The notes beneath the pieces were generated by a model, which was not told where the DNA came from, did no database searches, and was given only the letters and a program-made list of their open reading frames with translations. 64,000 bases of DNA from Zonotrichia leucophrys gambelii (lineage: Eukaryota; Chordata; Aves; Passeriformes; Passerellidae): assembly GCF_028769735.1 (NCBI RefSeq), contig NC_088169.1:46343229-46407228 (forward strand), in the 5' to 3' direction. A program made the translations under genes and the position numbers. Positions 35,593-49,205 of this stretch are shown here, one piece after another. Numbering within the stretch: position 1 is the stretch's first letter; each line of letters opens with the position of its first letter.

Positions 35593-38500
35593 CTCTTTCA
35601 GATAATTCAGAATGTGAATATACTTGGCAAATTCCTAAATTGTATTACAAACTTTGCATATATTTGAACTAGGCAAAAGAACCTGCAGTAGGCATGTTAC
35701 TCCCTGTGTTTAATGCAGGTCTCCTCTCTCATGCATCACTCTTTGAAGATCCACTACAAGTTTATTCGTATTTCTGAATCTGTGAGGACTCAAGGATATA
35801 TTTTTGGCATGTAGATATATATATATAACATATCAATGTTCTCTGAAAGTTAATTATTTGTGGAAATAGGAATGATATCATAATTTTATATTCTGGGCCT
35901 GGTTCCGCCACTTTTCTGCCCTCAGAGTTGAAGCCAGAGAAAAATCCAAGAAAATCAGTTAAATCTCTCACAAATAGCATAGTATTTATCTTGAATGAGA
36001 ATGAAAATTTGGTATTGAAGATTCTACCAATACATTCATACATCAGATGGGATTGCTTATGAATGCAGCAGATGAGAAATGCTAAAGCTACTTCTCTTCC
36101 TCCTTATCAAAAAGGGCAATTTAAACACTACAAAGCAAGATATTGTGAACTATGTTGTTTTCAGTTCCCTTGAAATGCTTGCATCTTATTCTGAGTCTTT
36201 TTAAGAAAATCACATGTCAGAAAAATAAAGGAAAAGGCGACAACTGCTTATTGTGTTTTATTAATACAGCATAAATAAAAATGACAAAAAACAGTTCTGA
36301 ATGGAAGTAGTGAAGATGAACAGCAAAAACCCTTACAAGAAGAAATTACTGTAAGTCTTACTGTTTGTTTCTGGTTTGTTCTTTTTTTACAAAGCAAAGT
36401 ATTTAATATTTCATCCTCCTCTGGTTTCAACTGCAAGAATTAAGTTACTGTCCTAAAGGTATTATTAAATTCTGAAATTCTAAACTCTTACCAGGAAGCA
36501 CTGGACATAATGAGGGCCAATTTTGGCTCTCAACACACATACTGAGGCCTGTCAGCTGGAAGCTTAGGTTAGAATTTTAGGCTGCATTAACTACATTCAT
36601 AATACTGATTTCATATTTTGTAAAAGAAGATGGTTATAGAACAGGAAGTAATGAATTAGAAAAAATTATTTACTATATGAATTCAAAGATATTTACATAA
36701 TTTTGAATAGCATTATATATATGCATAAATATATATTTTCCCATACATACCTAGACAATGCCAAAATTCCTACTTCCGTGCTTCAACGATAGCCTCTGAA
36801 TTCAACTGTTTATATGCTGATGAAAATTTCCAGTAGACATCTTTATTATATTGTTGCTACTATTCATATCTCTTACACCTCATCAGAATCTACTACTAAC
36901 AGTTATCATAGTCTTAGTTTTCTCTGGTAAATCCTCCTCTAAATCCCTATGAAAAACCAACTGAATAGTAAAGCTCCACCACCTCATGAAGCTCTAATTA
37001 ATTCAGTTTCACTAACTTTTAGTAAGGCAGATAGAGAGCAAACTAATTTATTTCATTTCATCTCTTCAGTTTGACATAACTCTAATTCCTGCCTGCATTT
37101 GAAGTAGCTTCTTTTTTTCTAACTAAAGAGTCACTCTCATAGCAAAAGAACATTCATGCTCTGAAATAGCAATCATGAGAGAAAGCCCTATTGCCTGTGA
37201 TAATTTTTGCTTACAAGTTATTTCTCCCACTTTCTCATTTATGTTCAACTGCTTTCAACAGGATGCATAATGCTTAATGTCCGTGATGGTATCATGAAGT
37301 CAACAGATAAACTTTGGGCTGTAAACTACAGCAAAAGATCTCTGTGAAATTAGAAATACTCATAATAGAACTTCAACAACAAAAGAAAGTAGAAAGATCC
37401 TTCTTTTCCTTGAAATTCTGTCTTTTAGGAACCTTGATAAATAAGAACTTCATTTGAGACATCCTATTTAAATTCTCCCTCTGAATTTTTGTTAACATCT
37501 GTGAATGTAGAGCTACCTGTAATCCTCAGGACATAGGATTTATATGGACAGTGAGTACTAAGAATGTAAACTGAGTGTGATTAATAGTTTTGTCTTAGGA
37601 GCAGCATATTCACATCAAATGGCACATCTGCTTCCGGTACAGCCACACCCACTCTGACAGCAGTCTAAAAAGGTGGAAATCCCATAGGTAGTACTAAAGG
37701 CAGGCATAACTTGCTCAGTAAGTTAAAGAATTCAAAATAAAAGTCCTGTCAGTTTGAGCTTGGATAATCTATTTCCTGAAATGAAGAAAGATTTTTGGCT
37801 ATCAAGATCACCAGAACTTGAAAAAAATACTATGAACTTTAAATGTCAAAATCAAATGCCTACACTGTAGACACTGACAAGCAGAAAATTGTCCCATGTG
37901 CCCATCAGAGTCCATGGAAAGAGGTAGACAATTGTGTGTCAAACATGACTTCTTTTAGCAAGTTAATTCTGCGATTTCAGAATTGATGTCAGCTACCATT
38001 TGAGATCCCTAGGAGACTTCTGACATCCACACAGGGTTTGCAGGTAAAGAAACCAAGACAAATGACTTACTTAATTGGCAGCTAAAGCTCAGGAGGGATA
38101 GTATAAAGAACATTTAATGCCATTAGACACCTATACAGAAGTAACTGAATTATCTTGATGGGTCTATATGAGGATGAGATTAACTAAATCTTACAACAGC
38201 TTTTCTCGGGGATTGCAAAGGGAGTCTGTGGTGATTAACTCAAGCAAAGATATCTGCCATGTAGGTGTCTACAGATTATTGGCAAATTACATCCTTTTTT
38301 ACCCTGGAGGGGGAAGATAGTAATTCCTAGAAAATGAATACATAAAATGTGAAAGTAACAGAGAGTTGGGCATGTAAAAATCTGAGGGAGGAATAAGTCT
38401 GAGAATAAAAGAATTAAATTAAGTTGTCTATAGGTTAGGTGTGTAAGCTCCCTATATAGTTGATGAACATCTTGTTATTGAAGTAAATGCAGTCCAGACC

Positions 38501-41107
38501 ATCAACATTATTATTTAGTTTGAAGTATACACCTAAAATACTATTCAGTTCCTGAAATATTTGCACCTAGAGCTCTATAAGTCTTTTCATTCTAGACATC
38601 TTCATAAGCAGATAAAACAGGTCTAACAGGAAACTATCACACTTCTGGGACTGAAGACCAGAAATCTTATATTTGCATAATTGCATTGTGCCTAAAGCTA
38701 ACTATACTGACAAGTAAACAATTCACTTGGCACAGACTGTTATTCCGAGTTAGTTGCAATTTGTCACTTAATTATTTGCAAATTTAACTAATTTGTGTCT
38801 ATATGGCTCTACAAGAATGTGATATAACTTTATAAAACCCTGTAGGATTTATTCTGATGAGGTGAATAGCATGCTAAATTTGGGGTTGGCAATTATAAAT
38901 TTTATGTTGCTGTCTGTAAACTTATAAGAAATTAATTATTAAAGAAAGTGTTGGTTAAATGAATTTCAAAAGTATACCAAAATACCAAAACCTTCAGTTA
39001 GCCAAGCCCAAAAGATGTGCTCTAAAGACTCCATATAGCTTAAGTTTGCTCCAAAGATCAGCTTTGATAATAATTGTCATTAGCGTATATGTTTGTGATT
39101 AAACACTCTTTTTATCTTTCACATGTATTCTCTTTATCACTTTAATTTTGCCAAATATTTTCACAACGTGTATACAACCTAGCTTTTAAATTTTTTTCAT
39201 ATTCAATAGCTAAGGCTTTTAGAAAATGGTGACACCATTACTGATGTTAGAATACTAGCCTGAAGTATTGGTCTTGAAGACCAGGACCTTTGTACTTGTA
39301 TTCTTTGCAGTGGATGAATTAAACCAACTGCTCCTCTTTTATTAAATTTATTGCTTTTTCTCTTTGCCTATTTCATCTGGAAATTACTTTAAGCTGTGTA
39401 TCTACCTAATGAAGAATCAATATTCCTAAATCTACAGTAATTTTATCCTTTTAGGCAAGGCCTGTAAGTTTATAAACATCTAACCTTCCTGCTTTCCAGC
39501 AACTCACTTTTCATACTTAATATTATGAAACATACTTAACATACACTAAATTATATACAACTAAATAAAATGTTTACTCTTCTCATAGATACAGAAAATC
39601 AAGTTTTCAAATAATCTTGTATTGTACTGCAATAGCACTGCAAAAAAAAGTTATTAACAAGAATATTCTTTTAAGTCAAATGCAGCTTAGATCTTTTTGT
39701 CTGATTTCTTTGGTTGCAAAATGGTTTGCTGCCTCTTGTCTACAGACTTACTGGAGACCTGGCAGGTGATGGCAGGTGAATTTCATGCCAGAATTACAAG
39801 TTGCATAGATAGGTAGCATGATTCTGAGAGAATCAACTAGTTTCTATGGGCACAGTAGCTACAGATTTTTCTTTATTTTTTGTTCGCTTTATTTATTTTA
39901 TTTTTTTTTAATTTATGCTGTGGTTTTGATTTTCACTATTTATTTTTTTAAATTTATTTCTGATAAAAATGGTAGATCTTTTTACTGCCTTGTAATTAAA
40001 ATAAGAGAGTAATTTGAAATATAGGATCCTTTAAACAGACCTTGAACACATTTTCTTTTCATTTCAGTGGTTTTCTGGTTCTTGGAGAGTCTCTTGACAG
40101 TTGTCACTGAGGGACAGGAAGAGTGTTGCTTATTTTTATTTGGTGATTATCTTAGGTGACATAACTTGTCATCTCAGGCATGGCCAGGAGTCAAAGAAAA
40201 CAGGACAAAATGCACTTTTTCTTGTTTGGCAAATCCTTGTCTATGCTGGGTTTAGAGCTTCTTAAATCATTGTATTAGGGACTTTGGTGTAGAATGACTT
40301 TATCAAGAAAAACACTCTACTGCAAGTGCTGGAGGGAAAAAAAATTAAGATGTTACTTGAAAGTGTATTGAGCTCAATCTTACAATGACAAATTATGTCA
40401 ACCCCATATTTGCTATTATCATCTTGATTTCCCTGACTGCGTGAAACACATCAGGCAGACTTTAAAATGTGGTTAAAATGCAATGAAGAGTCAGTTTTAC
40501 CTCATCCATCACCATGCACTGTGTCTGATGAAATGAGTCTGTCTTTGTTGCAGGACCCGAGGAGTTCTGCCAACAAATAGGAACACAAAGACAAATAGTA
40601 CAATAAATAAAAAAGAAATGCATGTTTGTGACTTCAGGAATTGTATTTGTTATTATGAATTAAAGCAATCTTGTCTGATAACACATATATCTATTTAATG
40701 AAAGATAATTTAAACAACCATATAAAATTGCCAAAAGTCATAAAATGGAAGGGGGACTCAACTGTCCAAAGCAGTGTTTACTAGAAGAAAATGTTTGTAA
40801 GGCTGATTCCAACCTGTTGCTACAGGACTAATTTATGTGACAGTTTTTAACTTCAGTTAGTTTCTTCTTTTCAGTATATCCTTTTTCCCTAACTTTCATT
40901 TTATTACTGAAAGTATTCACTGTCAGATATCAAATAACTACAGACAGAATACTGATTTTATCCAAATATGACATTTGTTTTAGTTAATGGAGAAGACTAT
41001 GATTTTGATGCTACATACTCACAAAACTATTCAGTGAGTGTGGGAGTAATTTAACTTCTTTTTATTGAATTTGAACTGGTGCCCAAACCAGCCATGCCAG
41101 ATAAGGT
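35593..41107. other. AT-rich unique DNA, no gene seen
   Basis: About 5.5 kb without recognised genes or transposons. ORFs are short and low in complexity; a T-rich stretch at 39860-39960 yields a Phe-rich chance ORF. Confidence 0.5.
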
Positions 41108-41425
41108 TAGAGAGTTAGAGAATCACAGAATTAATTATATTGGAAAAGATCTTTGAAATCATTGAGTCCAACCTATGACCAAACACCACCATAACAACCA
41201 GACCATGGCACTGCTTTAGGTAGTTGTAGAGAGTGACACCACCTGTGGCTGGTCTCCAACTGGATGTGGCACCATCCACCACCACTCTCTGGGCTTGGCC
41301 ATCCAGCCAGTTCTTAATCCAGGGAAAAGTGCACCTGTCCAAGCTGAGGGTTGCCGGCTGTTCCAGGAATTTGATGTGGGAGACGGTGTCAAAGGCTTTG
41401 CTGAAGTCACTGAGTTTGAACAAAT
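41108..41425 (-). mobile_element. CR1 LINE with internal deletions joining RT core to the 3' tail
   Basis: Read on the minus strand it starts with the reverse-transcriptase region: DFSKAFDTVSH (motif A, 41408-41376), then KNWLDGQAQRVVVDG and the start of motif B (TGGV, ending at 41235). Where the family continues with more catalytic residues, the sequence jumps at about 41234 to a short CR1 piece encoding LYNYLK (about 41215-41234). It then jumps again to the last 105 bases of the 3' UTR (41108-41212, with GAATCACAGAATT on the plus strand). The three pieces are in the normal order, so this is one element with two internal deletions, or one formed by template jumping during reverse transcription. 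It lacks the YxDD catalytic motif and is inactive. Confidence 0.88.
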
Positions 41426-43169
41426 GTAGCAATCTGCTTTAGGTGGTGATGACTTGCACTGTGAACTGAAAATTTCAAACAAAATTATTAGACTCTGCTC
41501 ACTACAGAGCAATTGTAGAGGCTATTGAGAGATACTTCCTCATATCATATTTACTGCAGGTCCTATTCAGGTAGAAGTTAATAATTTTTTCCTATCCACT
41601 AGTTTCAACATCTTGATGGAGTATAGCTTTTAGAAAACAATTTTTTTAGATTGCATGTAAGGTTAACCTGGATGTCTTCTGCTGCATTGCTTGTGCAGTT
41701 ATCAACCATATGTCTCTAAATTATACATTTTTTCCTTTCAGAGCAAACTGGTCATGATGTCAAAAGCATTTAGATGCACCGATGAGAAATACTGCTACAA
41801 AAAAGTTCAAGGATTACAGCCAGTTTCTGAGAAGCAATTATGTCAGAATTGCAAGATAACATTAATTTCTCACTAGTTTTCATACTAAAGTCAGGAAAAA
41901 AACAGTGCTAACCCATATTTTATGTGATCTACAAGGACAGAAGAAGACACATACGTGCTTGTCCAATTTAAACTTCTGGTTGGATGGATATGAGAGGTCT
42001 TTCCCTGTGCAGCTGTGCTCCCGTTTTGAGTGCTATAAGCAACATTTAGATGTGCGTGTGTAACTGTCTATGTCTGTTTAGAGAGAGAAACCCTCAGTAC
42101 TGTCCTGCAAAATAAGCGCAAACTCTGTTTTGCTCAGACTTCCTAAGTTAGTGCAAAATCCATTGGAAATGGGATATGGAGACCCAGTGATCTACACCCA
42201 ATCCATAGACAAAAAATGATACTTTTCAGTTGACTTAAATAGCAGCAATAACCTCTGTTTTGCTGTCACAGAAATTACAGCAAGAATGGATCAAAAAATG
42301 CAGAATACTTGAGCAAAATTGTGACCATTGCGCTGTCTGTCTAAACTTGTGTTTCTTGCTCAAAGCTGCTTTAAAAGCACAAGTTATTTTGGAACTTGTT
42401 TTATTTTTCAGTCCAGTCAATGGCCAAGAATATCTGACTAATAAGACTATCACCTTTGAGCTGTACTTAACATTGCTATTGTGTTTGGGGAACTCTTGCA
42501 CATTAGCCACATTCGCCTCCCACTCTGGATCCATGCCTTACACAGTCACCTTATTTCAAGTGCTGTCTTATAGCAGTGTGCAAGGTGTAAGCATCCTGAA
42601 TTGCAAGCTAAGTTGACACTTGGCATGAGTTCAGATCAGTAATTTGTCTCTTAGCAGCCTGAAAAGGGGATTTATGCCCCAAAGCTTCCAACTTCTAATT
42701 TTGGGGCTTTTATAAGGCTTTTTTTTCCTTTTAATTTTAGGGCTTTTTTTTTCTTTTTAATTTTTTGTCTGCTGTGCAATCACTTAGCTTTTAATTACAA
42801 CACAAGTTCATAATCTCTATTCAAGGCCCACTAGCATATTTTCTCCCTTCCTTCTTCTATTGAATGCTAATCAGTTTCCATAGAATAGAAATGTGTCCAG
42901 AAACTCTAATTTGATGTCCCAAACTTCTCCTTTAAAAAAAAATGTGTATATGTACACATCTATAAACATAAAATAAAATAATAAATTAGATATGGCATGT
43001 GTTTCCAAACAAATAGAGATCTAAAGTCTCATAGAAAACATAAAGAAACTAAAAAAATCACACAGCCTGAAATCTAAGCTGTAAAGTGGTTATATTAGAC
43101 CATAACATTATTTTGTCTGATGCCTAAGTATTTTCATTTTTCTGATGAACACAAAACAGATATTTGCTG

Positions 43170-43350
43170 ATGGCATAGGAATAGCCAGACTCTGGTAAGG
43201 ACTTGGAGAAGTGGCAAAGACTCTAAAGAGCATGCCCTGTGTGCTGATGGGATTACAGTGAAGGCAGACATTGTGCTTGACTTGGTTGTCCTCATCCACA
43301 GGTCCTAGAGCTTGGTGGGTATAAACAGCCCCGAACAGAGGAGAACAATG
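43170..43350. other. GC-richer patch of unknown origin
   Basis: About 180 bases of more balanced composition (GCATGCCCTGTGTGCTGATG, GCAGACATTGTGCTTGAC). An 81-codon minus-strand ORF (43108-43353) covers it, but I recognise no domain. It may be part of an old repeat or a retrocopied transcript. Confidence 0.25.
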
Positions 43351-46300
43351 CATTAATCATAGTCCCAGTGGTTGATCAAGGCATTCCTGACTAGTCACCT
43401 TGCTTGTCACTATGCTGGAAAAATCTGCAACATTAAGATATCACATAACTTCTCTTTACATATCAGAAGCATACCATAAAATATATTAAAATAAAGAGAG
43501 GTAGTTAGCCTAGGGCGGAATGTGGGAAATTTTATGAAAAGCTCTCAAGAGAAAAGAGACAGAATACCAAATAATTGTTGTAATTTCATTTCTAGAACAC
43601 AGTTTTTCTGAGTGCTTTTTATCAGTAAGCAAAATAATTTAAAAAATTGATGGTTCAGTAATAATCTGATATTTAAGATCACTGCATGTTTTTTATATAG
43701 CCAATAAAGACAGGGAAATGCTCTCCGTCTAAGTCAGGTGTTGCCCTTGAAAGATATCTGCAGTCCCTCATATACTGAACAAGGACTTCTTATTACAGTA
43801 ATAAGTAAACCAGAACTATTAATTACTTTCTAATAAACCAAGACAAACAAACTATTATTGCAAATTTTCCCCTGGAGGAAGATGTCATTATCATTACTGT
43901 GTCATTTTGACATCCTCTTTGGTCAGGTGGTGCTCTTTTGCCAGTTATGACTTTTTGTGGTGGTTGGGTGTTTTGTTTTTTTGGTTTTTTTCAGCTTGGA
44001 CATCTGAAACAATTTAGAATTTTACAGCAATTTACTCATATATTGATTTTATGCCATGACATTATGAAAATGGAATAATCCTAGGACCTTTTCTGAGTAT
44101 TGTTTGGAGAAGGCTGGTTGGAACTGCTCAAAACAGTCTAACTTGAGCTAAGACCTAGGAGTAGGCATACAGAGAATGATTTATCTTTTTGTTCCTCTTT
44201 CGCTGAGAATGCAGCTAATAGTATTCACTTTCTTGGTATAGCTTTTTTCCTTCACAAAAATAAGTACACAGACAGAAATCCAGCATTTAAATTAGCTGGA
44301 GTACATCCCACCCTGAAAATTCAGAAGAGAAATCCTCTGTTGTAATTTGTCTTGTTCTTATAGTTTCTGAATTGATCCCTATTCTTAAAGACAACAATTT
44401 GCTGACAGTTTCAAGTATTTGGGACTATAGATTTAAAACAGTTGTGCTGCAAATTTAAATTCCATTTTGTTGTCCTTTGCTTGTGGTAAACTGCAGAATT
44501 TAATTTAGTGGCAAAATAATCTGACAAGCTGTTTGGGGAATGAAAGTGTATTAGGACAGATATGATGTTGAGGTCAATGTTCCTTAGATGGAATATTGAA
44601 CAGCTGCCTAATCAAAAAAAGAAATAATTGAAGGAGTACACCACACAGATGTTATTTGGTGGGGCTGATTTAGAGCTTGTGGATCTACCCAAACACTCAT
44701 CCATGTGCGCACAGCAAGTTTAAATGTGCATGAGCAGGTCTTCTGACATGTATTTTATCAACACAGATTGGTTATCCAGTAGAGAACATCTGTGATGGAG
44801 AAGGGGGAGAGGAAATTAAGGAAGTATATAATGTACAATCTATGTTCATTTACTCAGAGGTTTATAGGAATCTTCTTCCACCAGAGAGAAGCCCAGCAGT
44901 CAAGAGTCTCTGCACTCTCCAGAATAGCCCAAGAGTGACCAATTCACTTTCATGGCTGTTAAAATAATTTTTGCATGGCCTAAAAAAGCACATTGCAATT
45001 TCTATCCTTTGTATTCAGTGATCGTGACAGGTCTATATAGTTGCTCTAACTGAAGGCTTAAAAGAAAGTGCATTCATTTTCCTCTACATTGTCCATGGAC
45101 ACTAAAACCTCCTAAATGTCACATAAAAGTCTTTATAGTTCAAATTTCTTCCACATTACATATTTGTAAAACATGTAATGTGGGTTGGGGTTTTGTTTGG
45201 TGTGCTATCCTATACAGGCCGGTAATGGGGTGAATATACTGCCAATTTAGAGGTCAGTATGTAAGTATGCAGAAAAAATTGAATTTTCTTCTCAGATGTT
45301 ATGTTGAAGTTCTCAGCAAAATATTGCCATGAGGAAAAACCTTACTTTCAAAACAATTTATGTGTTTGTTCTTGCTCTGGTGGCACAAGAAATCTATTTA
45401 GGTGTAAATAATTAAATGCTAGAAGGCATGGCTATTGGCATTAAACCTATGACAAATAAAGGCAATAAAATTCTGAATGCCTGCATTAAGACAAAGAATT
45501 CTGTTATACCTTCATCTTATTTATTTGCTTATATTTTATGTTATATACATATGAGTATATGGGGGTTTTTTTCACAAACACAAAATCATATATATGCATA
45601 TACTTATCTCCTTGTGAAGCTTTTCAGGTTTGTTTCAGTTTTTTAAAATAATTAGTTCTAGGTACTCTCCTTCCAAAAATCCTCAAGAATTAGTTTAATT
45701 GGTGTCAACATTAAACTGCATCAAGTCAGTAAAATTTATTTTTGCTAAATGCTTATATTTCATTGTGAACTTGAGTCAGAAAATTAGAACAGTTATGTTA
45801 CTATGTAACTTCAAACATTTGTAAGGCCTTTAAAGAAGTCAGGGTTAAATTCCAAGCACTCAGGAAGGATATTTTCCAATTTTGTAACCCTTAGAAATAA
45901 GTGAATTCTTCTGTTGCCACATAATGAACTCTTACAAGTGTCAGTGGCTAGAGCATTAATTACATTAACTCTGGTTGGCATTCAAACTTAAAGCTTTATT
46001 CCCTTGTCTAAGACTGTCAGGGAAGATATTACTGTCAGTTTATTAAACGTTTCATTTAGGCCTGTCTCTGCCATCTTCTCTCTATTCAGCCACTTCTGTT
46101 CATACCCAATAACCTTTCTGAATTGGAGATAGGCCAGAAAAGACATTATTCATCACTGGGTTTAAACGTACCACTGGAACTGCAGTGCAAGGACAGATTG
46201 TTGTTTCCTGTTTAATCAGGGAAGTGACCGAGACTTTTTATTCCATATTGTCAATGTGGAGGAGCAAGTCTAAAAATAAGGAGAATAGTTTGTGAAGAAA

Positions 46301-46844
46301 GAATACATAATAGTCTAGGAGAGATTGTCAATAAGGAGATAGGCACGGGGATAATTATGATTAAAAAACCTTATAGGAAGCTAGAAAAGTAAAGTTAGAA
46401 ACAGAAGATGAAAGGCTGATATACTTGATTTACATAATGAGATAGATAGGACACTGATGGCAGTGATGCAAAATATTCAAGAGATATAAAGTTTAATGAG
46501 GAGAAATAATTGTCTTAAGAAGGATTTTAAATAAAGATTTCCAGAAACCAAAGAATTCAGCTCAGTAAATGTGGTCTAAACCACTATGTTTTTATTTCTA
46601 AATAAGATGGCCATGCACTCATGTCTTGTTTCAGATCAAGTGCTACCAACTTGTTCTCATGTACAGTGCTTAGGGCTAGTGTACATGATATCAGATTTTT
46701 CTCAAGGATTTTAGGACATATTAAAAATGGAACCACTTAAGCAACATGGGCCATTAAGTCTGCATTGTCCAACCCCACTTATTGTTTAACAAGTTAGACA
46801 TCCCCAAAAGATGCAGAAGGAATACAAAACATACTAGAGGGAAA

Positions 46845-46975
46845 ACAACAACCCCCCCAAAAAGCCCAAATAACCCTCCCACCAAACAAACAAACAAATT
46901 TAAAACAAAACAAAACAAAGAACAACAGCAAAAGTTAACAAAAAGAAAGGGAAAAGAAAACAGAAACTCTAAAAT
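46845..46975. repeat. A/AAAC-rich low-complexity stretch
   Basis: Contains a C run, AAAC and CAAA units (ACAAACAAACAAA, AAACAAAACAAAACAAAG) and then A/G-rich sequence. On the minus strand it gives a Phe- and Val-rich chance ORF (46754-46993). Confidence 0.75.
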
Positions 46976-48608
46976 GAAAATCCAAATGTACAATAATAGA
47001 GTTCAAGAGAAGCAGATGAAGGCTTTCAAAAATAATTTACAAGTATACTAGAAAATCTGCTGCCATATGGTGAAACACTTTGTATGCTTGCCTCTGTTCT
47101 GACATTTGAATGTTAATTGGTAACGGATGAAGCAGAGTTTCATTTCAGATTATGGGACTGGTATCTCTCCACAATATCTGACTATCAGTTGACACAACCT
47201 TATTCTGTTGTCTGCCATATCTTATCATCCAGGCAGCTAAGGAAGAATGGGATATTCTGTATTTCTCAGTGTCTATGGCTCCCTTTGATGCATTTTCTTC
47301 TGGAGGTGCACTTAGCTCATGTAGCTTCACATATATTATGACTTTTTAGAACCTGAACATCAGCCCTTGTACAAATTAGGACCAGTGATACCCTGAAATG
47401 CTATGTGAAGCTGTGGTGTGTCAGCAAGGATGTGGCAGAAACAAAAGAACAAGACATGCTGACATTGAAAATAAAACCCTCTCCACAAAAACAAGCAAAG
47501 TAAAAAAACAAAAAAAAATCATGTTATCTTTCAGACTTTTACTTGAATAATTTAGAAGCATAGAAATTACTCAGTACAGCTTATTTTTATATTGACCAAA
47601 ACATCTCCCTGACCATTTGTTAGGCTTTAAACACCTTCCTCAAGTTCTAGAAGGATGTGATAAGGACACTGAATTCTTTATCTTCAGGTAAGATTGTCTC
47701 AAAGACTCATCCTGGTTCTGAACAAATCTTCACCTTATGAGACTGCAGAGTAAGAAGAGAACAAGAGACTTGAATAAGAAACAGCTACAGTCTAGCTGAC
47801 TGCTCTCATTGTTTTAGATTTCACAGTGCTGTTTCTCCTGAAGGCAAAGCTGCAGTCTCTCTTTCTTTGCACTCTAGTTAGATACCCAAAAGAAGCAGAT
47901 GGGTCAAAATAGTTCCATCTGCTTTGTTCTGTCATAACCTGGAAAAGATATCTGGATTTAAGTAGAATACTCACATCCATAAGTCAAGAAATAAGGAAAA
48001 TTAAAAAAGAATGCATTTTTTGTTTTGTATCTTGTCTCTCTCAGAGGTTGTGTACCCCCAAAGGTATTGAGAAGTTTTATTTGGTAAAGAAAGTTTTCCA
48101 TTTATTAAACAGGCTTGGTATAATATTAGTTGCTACATATAGTCCTTATGTTTTGAAACATTTATAAAATATATTTTGTTCCTACAAAACTCCACACAAA
48201 TATTATGGCTCAAAAATTTGTGTAAATATGAGGGAAAAGTATACTTACTATAAAATTAAGTGTAACAAATTAGTTGCATTTTTGAATGCATCAAAGAACA
48301 GGATATGACAAAAATATTTGTTCATTTTACACAGATATTAAAATTTAGTATCGTGTGTTGTAATGGTAGCTTTGTACTTTTTACTCATATGTACTTCCTA
48401 TGCAACAGACTCCTAAGTGATAAATCCTCAGTGCAGTCTCAGAAAAAGACCTGAACTTTAATTCCGGTGCTTATGCAAAAGTGTTATGCAAAACATGACC
48501 CTGAGTTAGATCTTCTACTCTTAAATGTAGAGAAGGGAACTAAATAACTAAATAGGTATTTATGAAAACAATTCCCAAAACCATCAGGAATTAGTCTCAG
48601 TGTAAATA

Positions 48609-48790
48609 TGTTGGGAGTTCTACCTCTCTCACCAGGACAGCTGACCCAAATTGGTCAAAGCAATATTCCATACTGTGTTATATCATACTCAGGACGTGGA
48701 AAGTGGGGAAAGCAGTCTGGAGTTGTAGCGCTCAGGAACTGGCTGGAGGTAAACTCCTGCACTGTGCATCACTTGTTTTGTGTATTACAT
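48609..48790 (+). mobile_element. LTR fragment, copy A (same family as 49206)
   Basis: Sense-strand LTR text: GTTGGGAGTTC, CAGGACAGCTGACCCAAATT, AATATTCCATACTGTGTTAT, CATACTCAG, then CTCAGGAACTGGCTGG and TGTGCATCACTTGTTTTGTG. It matches the middle of the LTR at 49206-49730, read in the opposite direction. The TATA region expected just after CATACTCAG is destroyed. Both ends are missing or too worn to see. The 85-codon ORF over it is not a gene. Confidence 0.7.
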
Positions 48791-49121
48791 CCATCCCTTA
48801 CCCTACAGAATTTGCATAATGCCTGGGTCCCATACTTTTCAATGTATCCCAATAAATCACCATGATTTTTCCCTTTGCCTATGGGCTATCCCTTTAAAAT
48901 TTCTGTTGACTTCATTTAGTAAATGACTTTGGTCTCCATGAGTAACAGCAGTCTTCCAGGGAGGGAGAGCTAGCGTGTGGTGGTGCATTATTTTATTCAT
49001 CACTGCACTTGTCTGGTTTTACCATTACTGTGGTTGCTATATGTCCTATCAACTATATTAAAGTAAAAAATCACCCATATTAATGAGGAACAAATTTTCA
49101 TGAAACTGGGCTTTAAAATTC
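48791..49121. other. Spacer between convergent LTR copies
   Basis: About 330 bases of moderate composition separating LTR copy A from the tRNA-like sequence. A few words such as GCATTATTTTATTCATCACT faintly resemble the same LTR family, but not enough to call. Confidence 0.4.
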
Positions 49122-49196
49122 TGGGCTAGCTTACTTGGTAGAGCACAAGAGTTATCTCAGGGTCATGGATTCATGCCCCACCCGTACTGGATGGCA
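49122..49196 (+). pseudogene. tRNA-Lys(CTT)-like sequence, non-functional
   Basis: On the plus strand this resembles a tRNA-Lys gene over almost its whole length. It has GGGCTAGCT at the 5' end, an A-box-like TTGGTAGAGCA (49135-49145), ATCTCAGGGTC across the anticodon 3' stem and variable loop (49154-49164), and a T-arm TGGATTCATGCCCCA (49166-49180). The anticodon loop is shortened (about four bases between CAAGA and TCTCA), removing the anticodon. The acceptor 3' side carries extra bases (CCCGTACTGGATGGCA), so it cannot be a working tRNA. Most notably it ends nine bases from the LTR at 49206, in the antisense orientation that a copied primer tRNA would have. It may be an ordinary tRNA pseudogene, a SINE head, or a tRNA copied together with the LTR. 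Confidence 0.7.
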
Positions 49197-49205
49197 AAAA
49201 AGGGA

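Larger units (their letters stand above)
41426..48608. other. Unique DNA, no gene seen
   Basis: About 7.2 kb with no recognised gene. It holds a pair of T-rich near-repeats at 42700-42770 (GGCTTTTTTTT blocks), a GC-richer unassigned patch at 43170-43350 and an A-rich low-complexity stretch at 46845-46975. The 118-codon ORF at 42260-42616 has an overlapping minus-strand ORF and no domain. Confidence 0.5.

Noticed and set aside
42260..42616. 118-codon plus-strand ORF
   Set aside because: It has an overlapping 99-codon minus ORF, Leu/Cys-rich chance composition, and no domain.
49122..49196. A working tRNA-Lys gene
   Set aside because: The anticodon loop is shortened so no anticodon remains, the acceptor stem does not pair well, and no T-run terminator follows on the plus strand.
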